Below, piece after piece: positions 42,180 through 50,665 of a stretch of DNA of 64,000 nucleotides. Under the pieces are notes generated by a model. It was given only the letters and a program-made list of their open reading frames with translations, had not been told where the DNA came from and did not search any database. Where the stretch lies: positions 2,232,001-2,296,000 of the forward strand of contig NZ_CP085839.1 of assembly GCF_020715565.1 (NCBI RefSeq), in the 5' to 3' direction. This stretch comes from Nocardioides sp. Kera G14. Lineage in GTDB: Bacteria > Actinomycetota > Actinomycetes > Propionibacteriales > Nocardioidaceae. The number at the start of each line of letters is the position of its first letter. Positions within the stretch are counted from its first letter, which is position 1. A program made the position numbers and the translations under genes.

Positions 42180-44024
42180 TCAGTCGACCAGGACGACCCG
42201 CTTCGCTCCGGAGCCGAACCACGCCTCGAGCCCCACGCCGTCCGGCGGCGGAGGGAGAGCGTCCGAACTGAAGAAGATGATCTGGACCGAGGCGATGCCG
42301 TGCTGCCCGGTGTCGCTCAGCGTGACACCGTTGTGGCTCGACGTCGGCAGTGTGTAGGAGCTGGTCGCGGCCATCGACTCGTCCGTGATGAACGCCGGGC
42401 GCAGATCGATGACGGTGTACAGCTTGCTCCCGCCCGAGTCGGGCTGCATCCCGAGCACCGGGACGAGAGCGAAGCGCGCCGACTGGTAGATCTTCTGGGA
42501 CAGCACGGGGCCGCCGTCGTACGCGCCGCTCGCGATGTCGCCGACGGTGGTCGTGGAATCGGTGAGGAAACAGGACAGCGTGTCGTTGTTGACCGCTGAC
42601 GGCTGCGTGATCGCCGTGCCACTCGCCGTTCGGAGGCTCAGCGTGCTCGACGGCACTCCATCCGCAGCGCACCCACCGTCCTCAATGTCATGCAGCCGGC
42701 CCGGGCGGCCGGCCACTCCGTCGAGAAAGCCGGCCTGGGCTGCGTCGAGGTCGAGCCCGGTCTTGGTGTCGACGCAGTTGGTCGGATCGTGGGGCCAGGT
42801 GAGGCGCAGCGGGGCCAGCCCGAGGGTCGTGCACAGGATCGGAATCGCAGAGGCGAGTGGATAGGTGGCCACCGAGTGCTCGACGCCGGCAGCGATGTTG
42901 TACGCGATATTGGCCGACTGCCCGGTCGGCCCCTGACTGTTGGTGAGCTTGAGGGTGCCGAAGTTGCCTGCCATCGAGCCTTGCCCGCAGGTGAGGGTCG
43001 GCGAGCCGACCTGCAGCGGCAGCGCGTCCAGGATGAGGCTCCCGCCCTGAGTATGCGTCGCGCGCGACCAGGTCGAACCGATCTTGACCCTGATGTACCA
43101 GACCGTCTGCGTGCTGGCGACCACTGTCGGGAGATGGAGTGAGATCTGGGTCGAGGAGGCGCTGACCGCATTCGCGATCGGAACGGTCACGGGGTCCGGC
43201 CCACTGCTGACGACGCCGGACTCGAAGAACCCGATGTCACTCACCGCGCCGAGGCCGCTGCCGTTGATCTGGATCACGTCGTTCGGGTCGGTGACATCCA
43301 GCGGTACGGCGGCCGGGCTGGAGTACGGCGTCGTCGCGGGGTTCGGCAGCGTCGCCGTCGGGGTCGTGAAGACGGCCGCGTTGGTGTCGGCCGGGTTCGC
43401 GAGCAACACGATGTCGGCCGCGTGCCCATTGGTCGGCTGGGCGATGGTCTGTGCGCCGTAGTCACAACCGGTGAAGGCGTAGAAGGGCAACGTGCTCATC
43501 TCCGGCGACTTGATCTGCACGGTCGCCTGCGCACTGAGGTCGACACCGCCGACGTCGACGGTCTGGCCGAACGAGAACGCGACGTGTCGTTGCGGCGCGA
43601 TCACGCTCAGCTGGGTCACGTCGGCCGCAAGGGTCGCGCCACCTGCAGCGGAGACGAAGCGGCCGTACGCCGCCTCGCCGTTCGTCAGGTCGCAGTCGAC
43701 CAGTTCGGACGCGGACACCGCGTGTGACCAGGAGTCATTGTCGTTCAGGTAGGTCACCGTGTCGAGGATCGCCTGGTCAGCTGTGCTCGCCCGCGGACCA
43801 TAGGGACAGCTCCCCCCGGTCGTGGTCACGGGGAGGTTCGCGCCGCCGATGCCTGCCCCGGCAAGTGCGGCCGAGTCCGCCGAGTTCTGCGTGTCACGAC
43901 GTACGACGTAGGCCTGGCCCAGGTCGACGGCGAAGGCGGCCGCCACGAACATGACGACCGAGAGGGCTGCGGCCATGACCGCGATGGCGCCCCGCTCCGC
44001 GCTGCTGCCCTGCATCAAAGGCAT
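42180..44024 (-). CDS. TadG-like exported protein
   Basis: 614 residues. N-terminal ERGAIAVMAAALSVVMFVAAAFAVDLGQAY is the TadE/TadG-type single membrane segment, followed by RRDTQNSADSAALAGA. The remaining large extracellular part is Ser/Thr/Gly-rich with several Cys (CPYG, TGCDYG, LTCGQG, CVDTKTG). Proteins of this type are linked to Flp/Tad pilus assembly. ATG 44024 overlaps the TadE stop by 10 bases; the in-frame ATG 44015, sharing one base with that stop (TGATG), is equally plausible. No pilus motor genes are nearby. Confidence 0.8.
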   Translation of the reverse strand: MPLMQGSSAERGAIAVMAAALSVVMFVAAAFAVDLGQAYVVRRDTQNSADSAALAGAGIGGANLPVTTTGGSCPYGPRASTADQAILDTVTYLNDNDSWSHAVSASELVDCDLTNGEAAYGRFVSAAGGATLAADVTQLSVIAPQRHVAFSFGQTVDVGGVDLSAQATVQIKSPEMSTLPFYAFTGCDYGAQTIAQPTNGHAADIVLLANPADTNAAVFTTPTATLPNPATTPYSSPAAVPLDVTDPNDVIQINGSGLGAVSDIGFFESGVVSSGPDPVTVPIANAVSASSTQISLHLPTVVASTQTVWYIRVKIGSTWSRATHTQGGSLILDALPLQVGSPTLTCGQGSMAGNFGTLKLTNSQGPTGQSANIAYNIAAGVEHSVATYPLASAIPILCTTLGLAPLRLTWPHDPTNCVDTKTGLDLDAAQAGFLDGVAGRPGRLHDIEDGGCAADGVPSSTLSLRTASGTAITQPSAVNNDTLSCFLTDSTTTVGDIASGAYDGGPVLSQKIYQSARFALVPVLGMQPDSGGSKLYTVIDLRPAFITDESMAATSSYTLPTSSHNGVTLSDTGQHGIASVQIIFFSSDALPPPPDGVGLEAWFGSGAKRVVLVD

Positions 44025-44503
44025 CCGTTCGCCACGGACGTGGTGTCCTCCACACGGCTGACGATCTGCCGGGTGACCTCACCACCGGACGGCATCGGGA
44101 CGAGGGGCAGGTGCAGATCCAGTGCCCGGAAGGTCAGCGTCAGATCGATACTGTCCCCGATCTGGACGTTGAGGGGAGCAACGACCGCATTCGTGCCGGA
44201 GCTGCGATAGACGACATCGGCGGACACAGTGTCCTGGTCGACCGCAGTGATCCCCAGCCGCTCGACCATGAGCGAGTGGAGTTGCGTGGCGTCCCGACAG
44301 TCGCCGACCGCGAGCCGACGGACCGCGTCGCCAGCGGCCGAGGTTCCAGCCTGCATCGCCCACAGGTACATCCCGTATTGGAGGATGCCGAAAACCAGAA
44401 GCAGGAACGGCACCACCACGAGCCCGAACTCGACCGCCGCCGCGCCTCGATGCGCCCTGCCCGGTCGACGCCATGAAGCACGAAGACGCCCGAATACGTC
44501 CAT
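44015..44503 (-). CDS. TadE-like pseudopilin
   Basis: 162 residues. HRGAAAVEFGLVVVPFLLLVFGILQYGMYLW is the classical TadE N-terminal helix, after a basic cytoplasmic N-terminus (FGRLRASWRRPGRAH). The remainder is a small extracytoplasmic domain ending in GCL. TadE-like minor pilins are processed by a prepilin peptidase in Tad systems. Coupled to the TadG-like gene; a GTCCGAA motif lies just upstream at about 44517-44523. Confidence 0.83.
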   Translation of the reverse strand: MDVFGRLRASWRRPGRAHRGAAAVEFGLVVVPFLLLVFGILQYGMYLWAMQAGTSAAGDAVRRLAVGDCRDATQLHSLMVERLGITAVDQDTVSADVVYRSSGTNAVVAPLNVQIGDSIDLTLTFRALDLHLPLVPMPSGGEVTRQIVSRVEDTTSVANGCL

Positions 44504-44516
44504 GCGGTGACCCTAG

Positions 44517-44523
44517 GTTTCGG
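44517..44523 (-). promoter_or_regulatory. GTCCGAA motif upstream of tadE-like gene, site C
   Basis: Read on the minus strand, GTCCGAAACCTAGGG precedes the TadE-like ATG (44503) by about 13 bases. It repeats the GTCCGAA core and the CCTAGG element seen at the two other tad-cluster sites, though here it is closer to the start codon. Confidence 0.4.
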
Positions 44524-44582
44524 ACAGACGCCTTCTACAGATTCAGCCGGTTGGGCTTGATGACCAAATCTGATCGGCCCGG

Positions 44583-44600
44583 CCGGGACGAATGTCCCGG
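44583..44600 (-). terminator. Hairpin after the second TadG-like gene
   Basis: CCGGGAC-GAAT-GTCCCGG, a perfect 7-base stem with a 4-base loop, 34 bases beyond the stop of the TadG-like gene at 44635-46440, within the 131-base gap between two tad units. No T-run. Confidence 0.45.
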
Positions 44601-44634
44601 GACCCCGAGGGTCGGCGCTGATCGACGCGGTGAT

Positions 44635-46440
44635 TCAGCCAACAAGCAGGGGGGTGTCGCACGTCGGAGACGGCACAGCGAAGACCTCGGCGCCGGGAAC
44701 CTCAAGCCCGAGCAGCTCCTCCACCGGACGCAACACGTTCGACTCCACGTTGGCCAACAGAGGACTGACGATCCCTGACATCACGCTCGAGACAAGGTTG
44801 TTGATCAACGTCGTCTGTTGACTGAGGCTGAGCGTCGCATCGAAGAGACCGATCCCGAGCACACCGGTGTAGGCATGCAGCGTCAAACCGCTGAAATCGA
44901 CCGTGGCGGCGAGGCTGCTCAGGCCGAGCGTCCCACTTCCCGTGGACACCCCATTGCTGTACGTCGTCGGCGAAATTGGAATTCGAAGGCTGGCGGTCGA
45001 CGTGGCCGCCGGCTTCGAGTTGGAGAGTGTCAGCTTGATCGATCCGCCCACCTCGACCTTGACGATGCCGCCGAGGAGACTCCCGAGCAGATTCCCGAGG
45101 ATGCCGCTGGACGTGATCCCCCCGCTGATGTCGAGATTCTGGGTGACGGTCGTCGAGACCAGCTTGGAAGCCACGGAGACGTCGATCCCTTGCGGGCTGG
45201 CAACGGTCCCGGTGCCGCACACGATATTGGTGAGGGTCCCCGTGGCACTGGCGAGATCGAGGCTGATGTCAGTGCTGCCGGCGCCGACCGAAAGAGCCAG
45301 ACCGGTGAGGCCCGACGGTGTCGAGACGTCCGCAAGCGTCCCCTTAATGGAGATGCTTGCCTGACTGGTCGAGGCCTGCGTGCCGACACGACCGCATGCC
45401 TGCTGGGCGGCCTCGATCAACTTCAGCGAGGTCGTGAGGTTCGTACCCGTCGCGCCGAGATTGGCCGCGAGCGCCGGGATTGACAGCAGATTGGTGCCGT
45501 TGGCCACGAAAGCCCCGCCGCTGATGAGGTCGAGCGCGTTGATCGATGCGCCCAGGGCAGCCCCGTTACCGGTGGCAATATTGAGAATGCTCCCAACAGG
45601 CACCGATGTCGTGAGGTGCGTGGCCGCACGAATCGTGTCGAGAATGTTCGCGTTGACCGTGTCCCCATTGTCGCGCAACACCTGCGCTGCCGCGATCATG
45701 AGCGTCGACATCTGGACGGACGCGGAGGACAACTGGTCGACGGTACCGACGCCGAGCTGGGTCGCCAACGGCCCGAGGGGGATGCTGGCGCTCGCCAGCC
45801 CTTGGTACGAGGCGGCATCGATCGAGATGTTTCCGAGCGCTCCGTTGAGCAGGGACGTGAACAGGGCGGAGTTGGACGTCGCGAGCCGCGCCGCGTACGA
45901 CCCGAGCCGGAAGCACGCCGTCCCGTCTGACGTCGCCAGCGCAGAGCGGCAGTAGGCACCAGAGCCGGGGTTGAAGCTGAACTTCACGTTGTTGCTGACC
46001 GTCACGAGCACGGCGTTCGGCACTCCGGTACCCGCCGATTGGAAGTAGCTGTCTCGGAACGGATTGCCGTCGCAGCCGAGCGACTGATCGCTGCTGTGGG
46101 TGCCGGCGCTGAGCACGCCGAGGTAGGCCTTGACGACCGGGGCCGATGAGCCGACGTACCCCGACTGGGACGCCACTGCGGACACAGCTGCGTCAGTAAC
46201 ACTGCCGGTGAAGGACGTGTTCGAGGTCGTGCCCGCGGCGATGGCGTTGCCGAGAACGCGCGCGGCGTCCTGAGCCGCCGAGTCCGCGAGGGCCTGGGCA
46301 TCGCTCCGTCCTACCCGCTGCATGCCGATGTCCACGGCGAGCCCTGCGATCGGAATCATCACAGCCATGAGAAAGACGGCCGTCATGATCGCCACCGCGC
46401 CGCGTGCGTCTTGGATCCGGCTACGTCGACGATGCGTCAT
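44635..46440 (-). CDS. TadG-like exported protein (second)
   Basis: 601 residues. Basic N-terminus, then DARGAVAIMTAVFLMAVMIPIAGLAVDIGMQ, the TadG-type membrane helix, and RSDAQALADSAAQDAA. The long extracellular part is very rich in Ser, Thr, Ala, Gly and Leu, with five or six Cys; it has an aliphatic repeat-like texture but no exact repeats that I can define. ATG 46440 overlaps the TadE stop by 4 bases. It does not closely resemble the TadG-like protein at 42180-44024 beyond the N-terminus, so the two may be separate surface components. Confidence 0.8.
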   Translation of the reverse strand: MTHRRRSRIQDARGAVAIMTAVFLMAVMIPIAGLAVDIGMQRVGRSDAQALADSAAQDAARVLGNAIAAGTTSNTSFTGSVTDAAVSAVASQSGYVGSSAPVVKAYLGVLSAGTHSSDQSLGCDGNPFRDSYFQSAGTGVPNAVLVTVSNNVKFSFNPGSGAYCRSALATSDGTACFRLGSYAARLATSNSALFTSLLNGALGNISIDAASYQGLASASIPLGPLATQLGVGTVDQLSSASVQMSTLMIAAAQVLRDNGDTVNANILDTIRAATHLTTSVPVGSILNIATGNGAALGASINALDLISGGAFVANGTNLLSIPALAANLGATGTNLTTSLKLIEAAQQACGRVGTQASTSQASISIKGTLADVSTPSGLTGLALSVGAGSTDISLDLASATGTLTNIVCGTGTVASPQGIDVSVASKLVSTTVTQNLDISGGITSSGILGNLLGSLLGGIVKVEVGGSIKLTLSNSKPAATSTASLRIPISPTTYSNGVSTGSGTLGLSSLAATVDFSGLTLHAYTGVLGIGLFDATLSLSQQTTLINNLVSSVMSGIVSPLLANVESNVLRPVEELLGLEVPGAEVFAVPSPTCDTPLLVG

Positions 46441-46934
46441 GAGAGCTGAACCACCGAGGTAAAACTGAGGGTCGAGGGCATCACCAAGCCCAGCCCAGGG
46501 AAGTTGGGGACCTTCGGATGAGCGTCATAGGGGTACGAGACCGTCACACTGGCGCAGATGTGGCCGAGCGCGCAGCCTGGCGCAGTGGTGGTCTTCGAGT
46601 CGATGAGCGCGACCGTGCACGTCAGATACCCCGAGTCACAGTCGATGCCCTGACTGGCCAAGGACGACTTGATCGCGGCACGGGCCGACGTCGAGACCAG
46701 GCATCCCGTGGTACCGATCGACGGGCACGTCGTGGCCGACCACGCACCGATGGTCGCGCGTGACCCCTCGGCGGCAGCTTGAGAAAGGTTCTGCCGGAAA
46801 CTCAGCATGACCCCGAACGCGATGATGCCGAAGAGAAGGACGCACAGGATCGGCACGACGAGCGCGAACTCAACGGCAGCAGCGCCGCGTGACGGCGCCT
46901 TCTCCCGAAGCATCGCCCGACGTGTCCGCACCAT
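46437..46934 (-). CDS. TadE-like pseudopilin (first of cluster)
   Basis: 165 residues. SRGAAAVEFALVVPILCVLLFGIIAFGVML is a textbook TadE N-terminus, followed by SFRQNLSQAAAEGSRAT. The extracellular part has six Cys (TTCPS, TGCLV, IDCDSG, LTCTV, GCALG, HICAS), so disulfides are likely. ATG 46934. Transcription probably starts near the element at 47048-47074. Confidence 0.85.
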   Translation of the reverse strand: MVRTRRAMLREKAPSRGAAAVEFALVVPILCVLLFGIIAFGVMLSFRQNLSQAAAEGSRATIGAWSATTCPSIGTTGCLVSTSARAAIKSSLASQGIDCDSGYLTCTVALIDSKTTTAPGCALGHICASVTVSYPYDAHPKVPNFPGLGLVMPSTLSFTSVVQLS

Positions 46935-47047
46935 CGGTCTGTCCTCTCCCTACCGGCCCCCATGACACGCGCCGGATGGTCCGAGACCATCCTGCGGTCA
47001 GGATATGAGGCTTCGCAGGGAAAACGACACAAATCAGTAACGGATAT

Positions 47048-47074
47048 GGTCCGTTCGGACTAGGACCTTGGACC
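47048..47074 (-). promoter_or_regulatory. AGTCCGAA element upstream of tadE-like gene, site B
   Basis: On the minus strand the element reads GGTCCAAGGTCCT followed by AGTCCGAACGGACC. Its core AGTCCGAA (47054-47061) lies 120 bases before the TadE-like start. It matches site A (41833-41855) in order, orientation and distance to the start codon. It sits in the 192-base gap between the tadE-like gene and the DUF2469 gene. Confidence 0.5.
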
Positions 47075-47126
47075 TATCAGCCGACCGACCCGCTCCGCAC
47101 GGATGCGGATCGCGAAGGCAGACGCT

Positions 47127-47429
47127 CTACTTGGGCGGGTCGATCTCCGCCGGCTGGAGCTCCTCGACGTTGACGTCCTTGAAGGTCAGGACCTTGACGT
47201 TCTTGGCGAAACGGGCCGGGCGGTACATGTCCCAGACCCAGCAGTCGGTCATCGAGACCTCGAAGAAGACCTCACCCTCGGTGCGGGCCTTCACGTCGAC
47301 GCCGTTGCAGAGGTAGAAGCGGCGGTCGGTCTCGACGACGTACTTGAAGATGCCGACGACGTCGCGGTACTCGCGATAGAGCGTCAGCTCCATCTCGGTC
47401 TCGTACTTCTCGAGTTCTTCGGCGCTCAC
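47127..47429 (-). CDS. DUF2469 family protein
   Basis: 100 residues, an actinobacterial protein of unknown function nearly always placed after rnhB. Sequence EELEKYETEMELTLYREYRD followed by FKYVVETDRRFYLCNGVDV and DCWVWDMYRPARFAKNVKV is characteristic. GTG 47429 overlaps the rnhB stop by 4 bases; a longer open frame upstream is an antisense-like artefact inside rnhB. Confidence 0.93.
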   Translation of the reverse strand: MSAEELEKYETEMELTLYREYRDVVGIFKYVVETDRRFYLCNGVDVKARTEGEVFFEVSMTDCWVWDMYRPARFAKNVKVLTFKDVNVEELQPAEIDPPK

Positions 47430-48130
47430 GACGCCGACTCTAGTCCGTCCGAAAGGCCGGGGAGGGACCAACTCCGACGGTGGTGCACCGTCGCGCCGAG
47501 CCGCGCGAGCGCGTCGATGTGGGCCGGCGCGGAGTAGCCCTTGTTCTCCGCCCACAGGTACTCGGGGAAGTCGTCGTGCAGCTCGGTCATGATCGCGTCC
47601 CGTGCCGTCTTGGCCAGGATGCTCGCCGCGGCCACCGCCGCGCAGGTCATGTCGGCCTTGATCCGCGTCGACACCGGAGGTACGCCGACCAGCCCCTGCA
47701 CCGCGAGCGGACTCGTCTCCGGCGTACCGAACAACGAGTCCTGCGCCGGGGGCGTCAGGTAGTCGTGGTTGCCGTCGAGCAGGACATGGTCGACCGCACC
47801 TCCGAGACCGACCAGGGCGCGATGCCCGGCGAGCCGGAGCGCGGCGATGACGCCGAACTCGTCGATCTCGGCCGAGGTCGCATGCCCGACCGCCCATGCC
47901 TCGGCCCAGCGCATGACCTTCGGCGCCAACCGGGCGCGGGCCTCGGGGGTGAGCAGCTTCGAGTCCCGGACGCCCTGCGGCGCCGTACGGGTGGAGGCGG
48001 AGATGACGACCATGCCGATGGTGACCGGGCCGCACAACGCACCACGGCCGACCTCGTCGGCGGCGGCCAGACGCGCCACTCCCCCGCGCAGCAGGCTGCG
48101 CTCGATCCGGAGCGTGGGCGAGGGTGTCAC
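47426..48130 (-). CDS. rnhB: Ribonuclease HII
   Basis: 234 residues. AAADEVGRGALCGPVTIG gives the catalytic Asp-Glu; RDSKLLTPEARARL, LLDGNHDYL and AAASILAKTARDAIM complete the RNase HII set. It removes RNA from RNA-DNA hybrids, including single ribonucleotides. GTG 48130 lies 7 bases after the lepB stop. Confidence 0.94.
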   Translation of the reverse strand: MTPSPTLRIERSLLRGGVARLAAADEVGRGALCGPVTIGMVVISASTRTAPQGVRDSKLLTPEARARLAPKVMRWAEAWAVGHATSAEIDEFGVIAALRLAGHRALVGLGGAVDHVLLDGNHDYLTPPAQDSLFGTPETSPLAVQGLVGVPPVSTRIKADMTCAAVAAASILAKTARDAIMTELHDDFPEYLWAENKGYSAPAHIDALARLGATVHHRRSWSLPGLSDGLESAS

Positions 48131-48137
48131 AGCACCA

Positions 48138-48872
48138 TCATCGGTCGAGCGCCTCGAAGTCCGCCGGCCGGTGCTCACGCTTGGCGTGTCCGAACGGCCA
48201 GACGACCGCCGCCACCTTGCCGTCGACGAGGCTCTCGGGCACCCAAGGGACGTCGGAGCAGTCGGTCTCGGCATCGGTGCAGAGGTGGTAGGACGAGTCT
48301 GCGGAGTGGTCGCGGTTGTCGCCCATCACGAAGAGCATGCCGGCCGGCACCGGGCCGGCCTTCCAGTGCGCCACGCGGGGCTCGGGTCCGTAACAGATGC
48401 CCGCGGCCTGGTTGTCACACGTGTGCTTGCTGGGCCGGGCGTACGAGGACTCGTCGAGTACCTGCCCGTTGACGCTGATCCTGCCCTTGGCGTCACAGCA
48501 CTCGATGACGTCGCCGGGCACACCGATGACGCGCTTCACGAGGTGACCGCCTGAGGGGTAGAGCCCGATCTTCGTCAGCAACTGGGTCAGGGGGTTGCCG
48601 GGTGTCGAGATGTCCTCAGGACCGAGCCAGCCACCCGGGTCCTTGAAGACGACGACATCGCCTCGCGCCGGGCTTCCGCCGAACCAGTAGGACGGCTTCT
48701 CGACGAGGATGCGGTCGTTGCGGACCAGCCCCGGCTCCATCGACTCGCTCGGGATGTAGAAGGCCTGCACGAGCAGGGCCTTGATCGCGATCGCGAGCAC
48801 GAGGGCAATGAGAAGCAGAACGCCCGTCTCCTGCCACGCCGACAGGTGTCGACGGGCGGAGACGGGCGTCAT
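48138..48872 (-). CDS. lepB: Signal peptidase I
   Basis: 244 residues. One N-terminal membrane helix (about 17-37), the nucleophile Ser44 in IPSESMEPGL, the general-base Lys113 in GHLVKRVIGVPGD, and the C-terminal MGDNRDHSADS box. Cleaves Sec signal peptides. ATG 48872; 36 bases downstream of rplS. Confidence 0.95.
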   Translation of the reverse strand: MTPVSARRHLSAWQETGVLLLIALVLAIAIKALLVQAFYIPSESMEPGLVRNDRILVEKPSYWFGGSPARGDVVVFKDPGGWLGPEDISTPGNPLTQLLTKIGLYPSGGHLVKRVIGVPGDVIECCDAKGRISVNGQVLDESSYARPSKHTCDNQAAGICYGPEPRVAHWKAGPVPAGMLFVMGDNRDHSADSSYHLCTDAETDCSDVPWVPESLVDGKVAAVVWPFGHAKREHRPADFEALDR

Positions 48873-48908
48873 GCGGAAAGACTAAGAGGAGCGGACCTGA
48901 GCGGTTGC

Positions 48909-49259
48909 TCAGGCCTCGCGACGCTCCTTGATCTTCGCCTTCTTGCCGCGGAGGTTGCGGAGGTAGTAGAGCTTCGCGCGACGGACGTCACCACGGGTGA
49001 CGACCTCGATCTGCTCGAAGATCGGGGAGTGCAGCGGGAACGTGCGCTCGACGCCGACGCCGAAGGAGACCTTGCGGACGGTGAAGGTGCGGCCGATGCC
49101 GGCACCGTGGATGCGGATGACGACGCCCTGGAAGACCTGGATACGCGAGCGGTTGCCCTCGACGACCTTCACGTGGACCTTGACGGTGTCACCGGCACGG
49201 AAGGCGGGGACGTCCTCGCGCTTGTTGACGTTGCCGATCTCGGCAAGCAGGTTGGTCAT
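48909..49259 (-). CDS. rplS: 50S ribosomal protein L19
   Basis: 116 residues, standard length. [29 protein letters not shown], then [19 protein letters not shown] and [18 protein letters not shown] are diagnostic. ATG 49259. In most actinobacteria it directly follows trmD; here a Fic gene and an amtB lie between. Its promoter must be in the short region shared with the divergent Fic gene. Confidence 0.97.
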   Translation of the reverse strand: MTNLLAEIGNVNKREDVPAFRAGDTVKVHVKVVEGNRSRIQVFQGVVIRIHGAGIGRTFTVRKVSFGVGVERTFPLHSPIFEQIEVVTRGDVRRAKLYYLRNLRGKKAKIKERREA

Positions 49260-49371
49260 GATTCTCCTCGCGTATGCGCACCGGTCAGCCGCGGATCTAG
49301 TGGTTGAATTGCGGTTGGTGTGGGTCGAACGGTTCCCCGGTGGCAGAAGCGCCCCGCACCAGCGAAGAAGT

Positions 49372-50604
49372 TTGCCACAGTCCGAGGGGGACCCCGAAAT
49401 CGACTGGTCGCCGCACACCGCCGAGACCCGGCCCTGGCGCCAACGCACAGTGCGCGGCCCGAGCTCGGACCGCAAGATCCGCGAGATCACCGTCGCGCTG
49501 CCCCCGTGGATCGCAGAACTGGACTATCCGATGGAGCGACCGCTGGCCGCGATGACCACGGCCAGTCTTGGCAACCTGCGCAATCTCGACCTCGTCCACG
49601 GCCGCACGCTCGAGGGTCTCAACCCGCTGCAACTGCGCACGGAGGCGGTCGACTCCTCAAGGATCGAGGACATCTCGGCGAGCCTGGACGACTACGGCCG
49701 CGCACTGCTGGGTGTGGGAGCCAACGCCTCGGCGACATCGATGGCCTCGGCCACGCGGGCGATGAGCCGCCTGATCGCCGACGCCGACCGCACCCACCAG
49801 GTGAGCCTGGCGGCGATCCTCGAGGCCCACCGCGAGCTCTTCTGGCACAACCCGGACGAGCGGCCTCGCGCCGGGAAGGTCCGCACCGTGCAGAACTGGG
49901 TCGGTGGCTCCGACTACGCGCCGACCGGGACCCTGCACGTGCCTCCCCCACCGGAGACGGTGCTCCCCTACCTCGAGGACCTGCTCGCCTTCGCCAATCG
50001 CGACGACGTGCCGATCCTCCCCCAGGCCGCGATCGTGCACGCGCAGTTCGAGTCGATCCACCCCTTCATCGACGGCAACGGCCGGATCGGCCGGGCCCTC
50101 ATCCACGCCGTCCTGCGCCGCCGTCGCGCCACCCGGCATCTCGTCGTGCCCATCGCCTCCGCCCTCGTCGCGAACCGGGAGCGGTACTTCGGTGCCCTCA
50201 TCGACTACCGGGCCGGCAACGCCCACACGATCGTCGCGATGCTGGCCTCGGCGACGAACATCGCCACCTCCGAGGCGCGTACGGCGGCCGACCAGCTCAT
50301 CCGCATCAGGGCAGCGTGGACGCCGGTGGTCCCGGGGGCACGGCCGGGCACTCCGCTCTTCCGGCTGCTCGACCTGCTCACCGAGGAGCCGATCATCAAC
50401 GCCGAGCTCGTCGCCTCACGACTCGACCTCGCGGTCGAGGAGGCGACGGCCGCCATCGAGGCCGTCGCCGGGGTGAAGGTCCTGCGACGGGCCCCTCGGT
50501 CGCGTCGTGCTCCGGTCTGGCTGGCGCCCGACGTACTCGATCTGGTGGAGAGGTTGCGGCAGAGCATCCAGGCGGCGAGCCGGCGGCTGCAGGACCACGC
50601 CTGA
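49372..50604 (+). CDS. Fic-family protein (AMP-transferase domain) with inhibitory-motif-like segment
   Basis: About 410 residues from TTG 49372. The Fic active site [12 protein letters not shown] begins at His230, with the usual beta-hairpin flap upstream ([16 protein letters not shown]). S95-S96-R97-I98-E99-D100 resembles the N-terminal inhibitory motif ([ST]xxxE[GN]) of class II Fic proteins, which blocks ATP binding until relieved. A winged-helix-like region ends the protein ([23 protein letters not shown]). It should transfer AMP (or another phosphate group) to a protein Ser/Thr/Tyr. The start is uncertain: GTG 49300 and GTG 49318 are in frame but give an unlikely N-terminus. Divergent from rplS. 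Confidence 0.87.
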   Translation: MPQSEGDPEIDWSPHTAETRPWRQRTVRGPSSDRKIREITVALPPWIAELDYPMERPLAAMTTASLGNLRNLDLVHGRTLEGLNPLQLRTEAVDSSRIEDISASLDDYGRALLGVGANASATSMASATRAMSRLIADADRTHQVSLAAILEAHRELFWHNPDERPRAGKVRTVQNWVGGSDYAPTGTLHVPPPPETVLPYLEDLLAFANRDDVPILPQAAIVHAQFESIHPFIDGNGRIGRALIHAVLRRRRATRHLVVPIASALVANRERYFGALIDYRAGNAHTIVAMLASATNIATSEARTAADQLIRIRAAWTPVVPGARPGTPLFRLLDLLTEEPIINAELVASRLDLAVEEATAAIEAVAGVKVLRRAPRSRRAPVWLAPDVLDLVERLRQSIQAASRRLQDHA

Positions 50605-50616
50605 CTTCCAACGACA

Positions 50617-50646
50617 ACAGGCCCGCCCCTTGCGGGACGGGCCTGT
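50617..50646. terminator. Terminator between convergent Fic gene and amtB
   Basis: ACAGGCCCGCCCC-TTG-CGGGACGGGCCTGT forms a stem of about 13 pairs with one mismatch, 12 bases after the Fic stop and 20 bases before the amtB stop. It can serve both strands. Confidence 0.75.
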
Positions 50647-50665
50647 CGAGTGGAGCGGGTGAGGC

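Noticed and set aside
49260..49371. Antitoxin gene for the Fic protein
   Set aside because: No small open frame with FicA-like motif was found; the inhibitory-like motif is inside the Fic protein itself.
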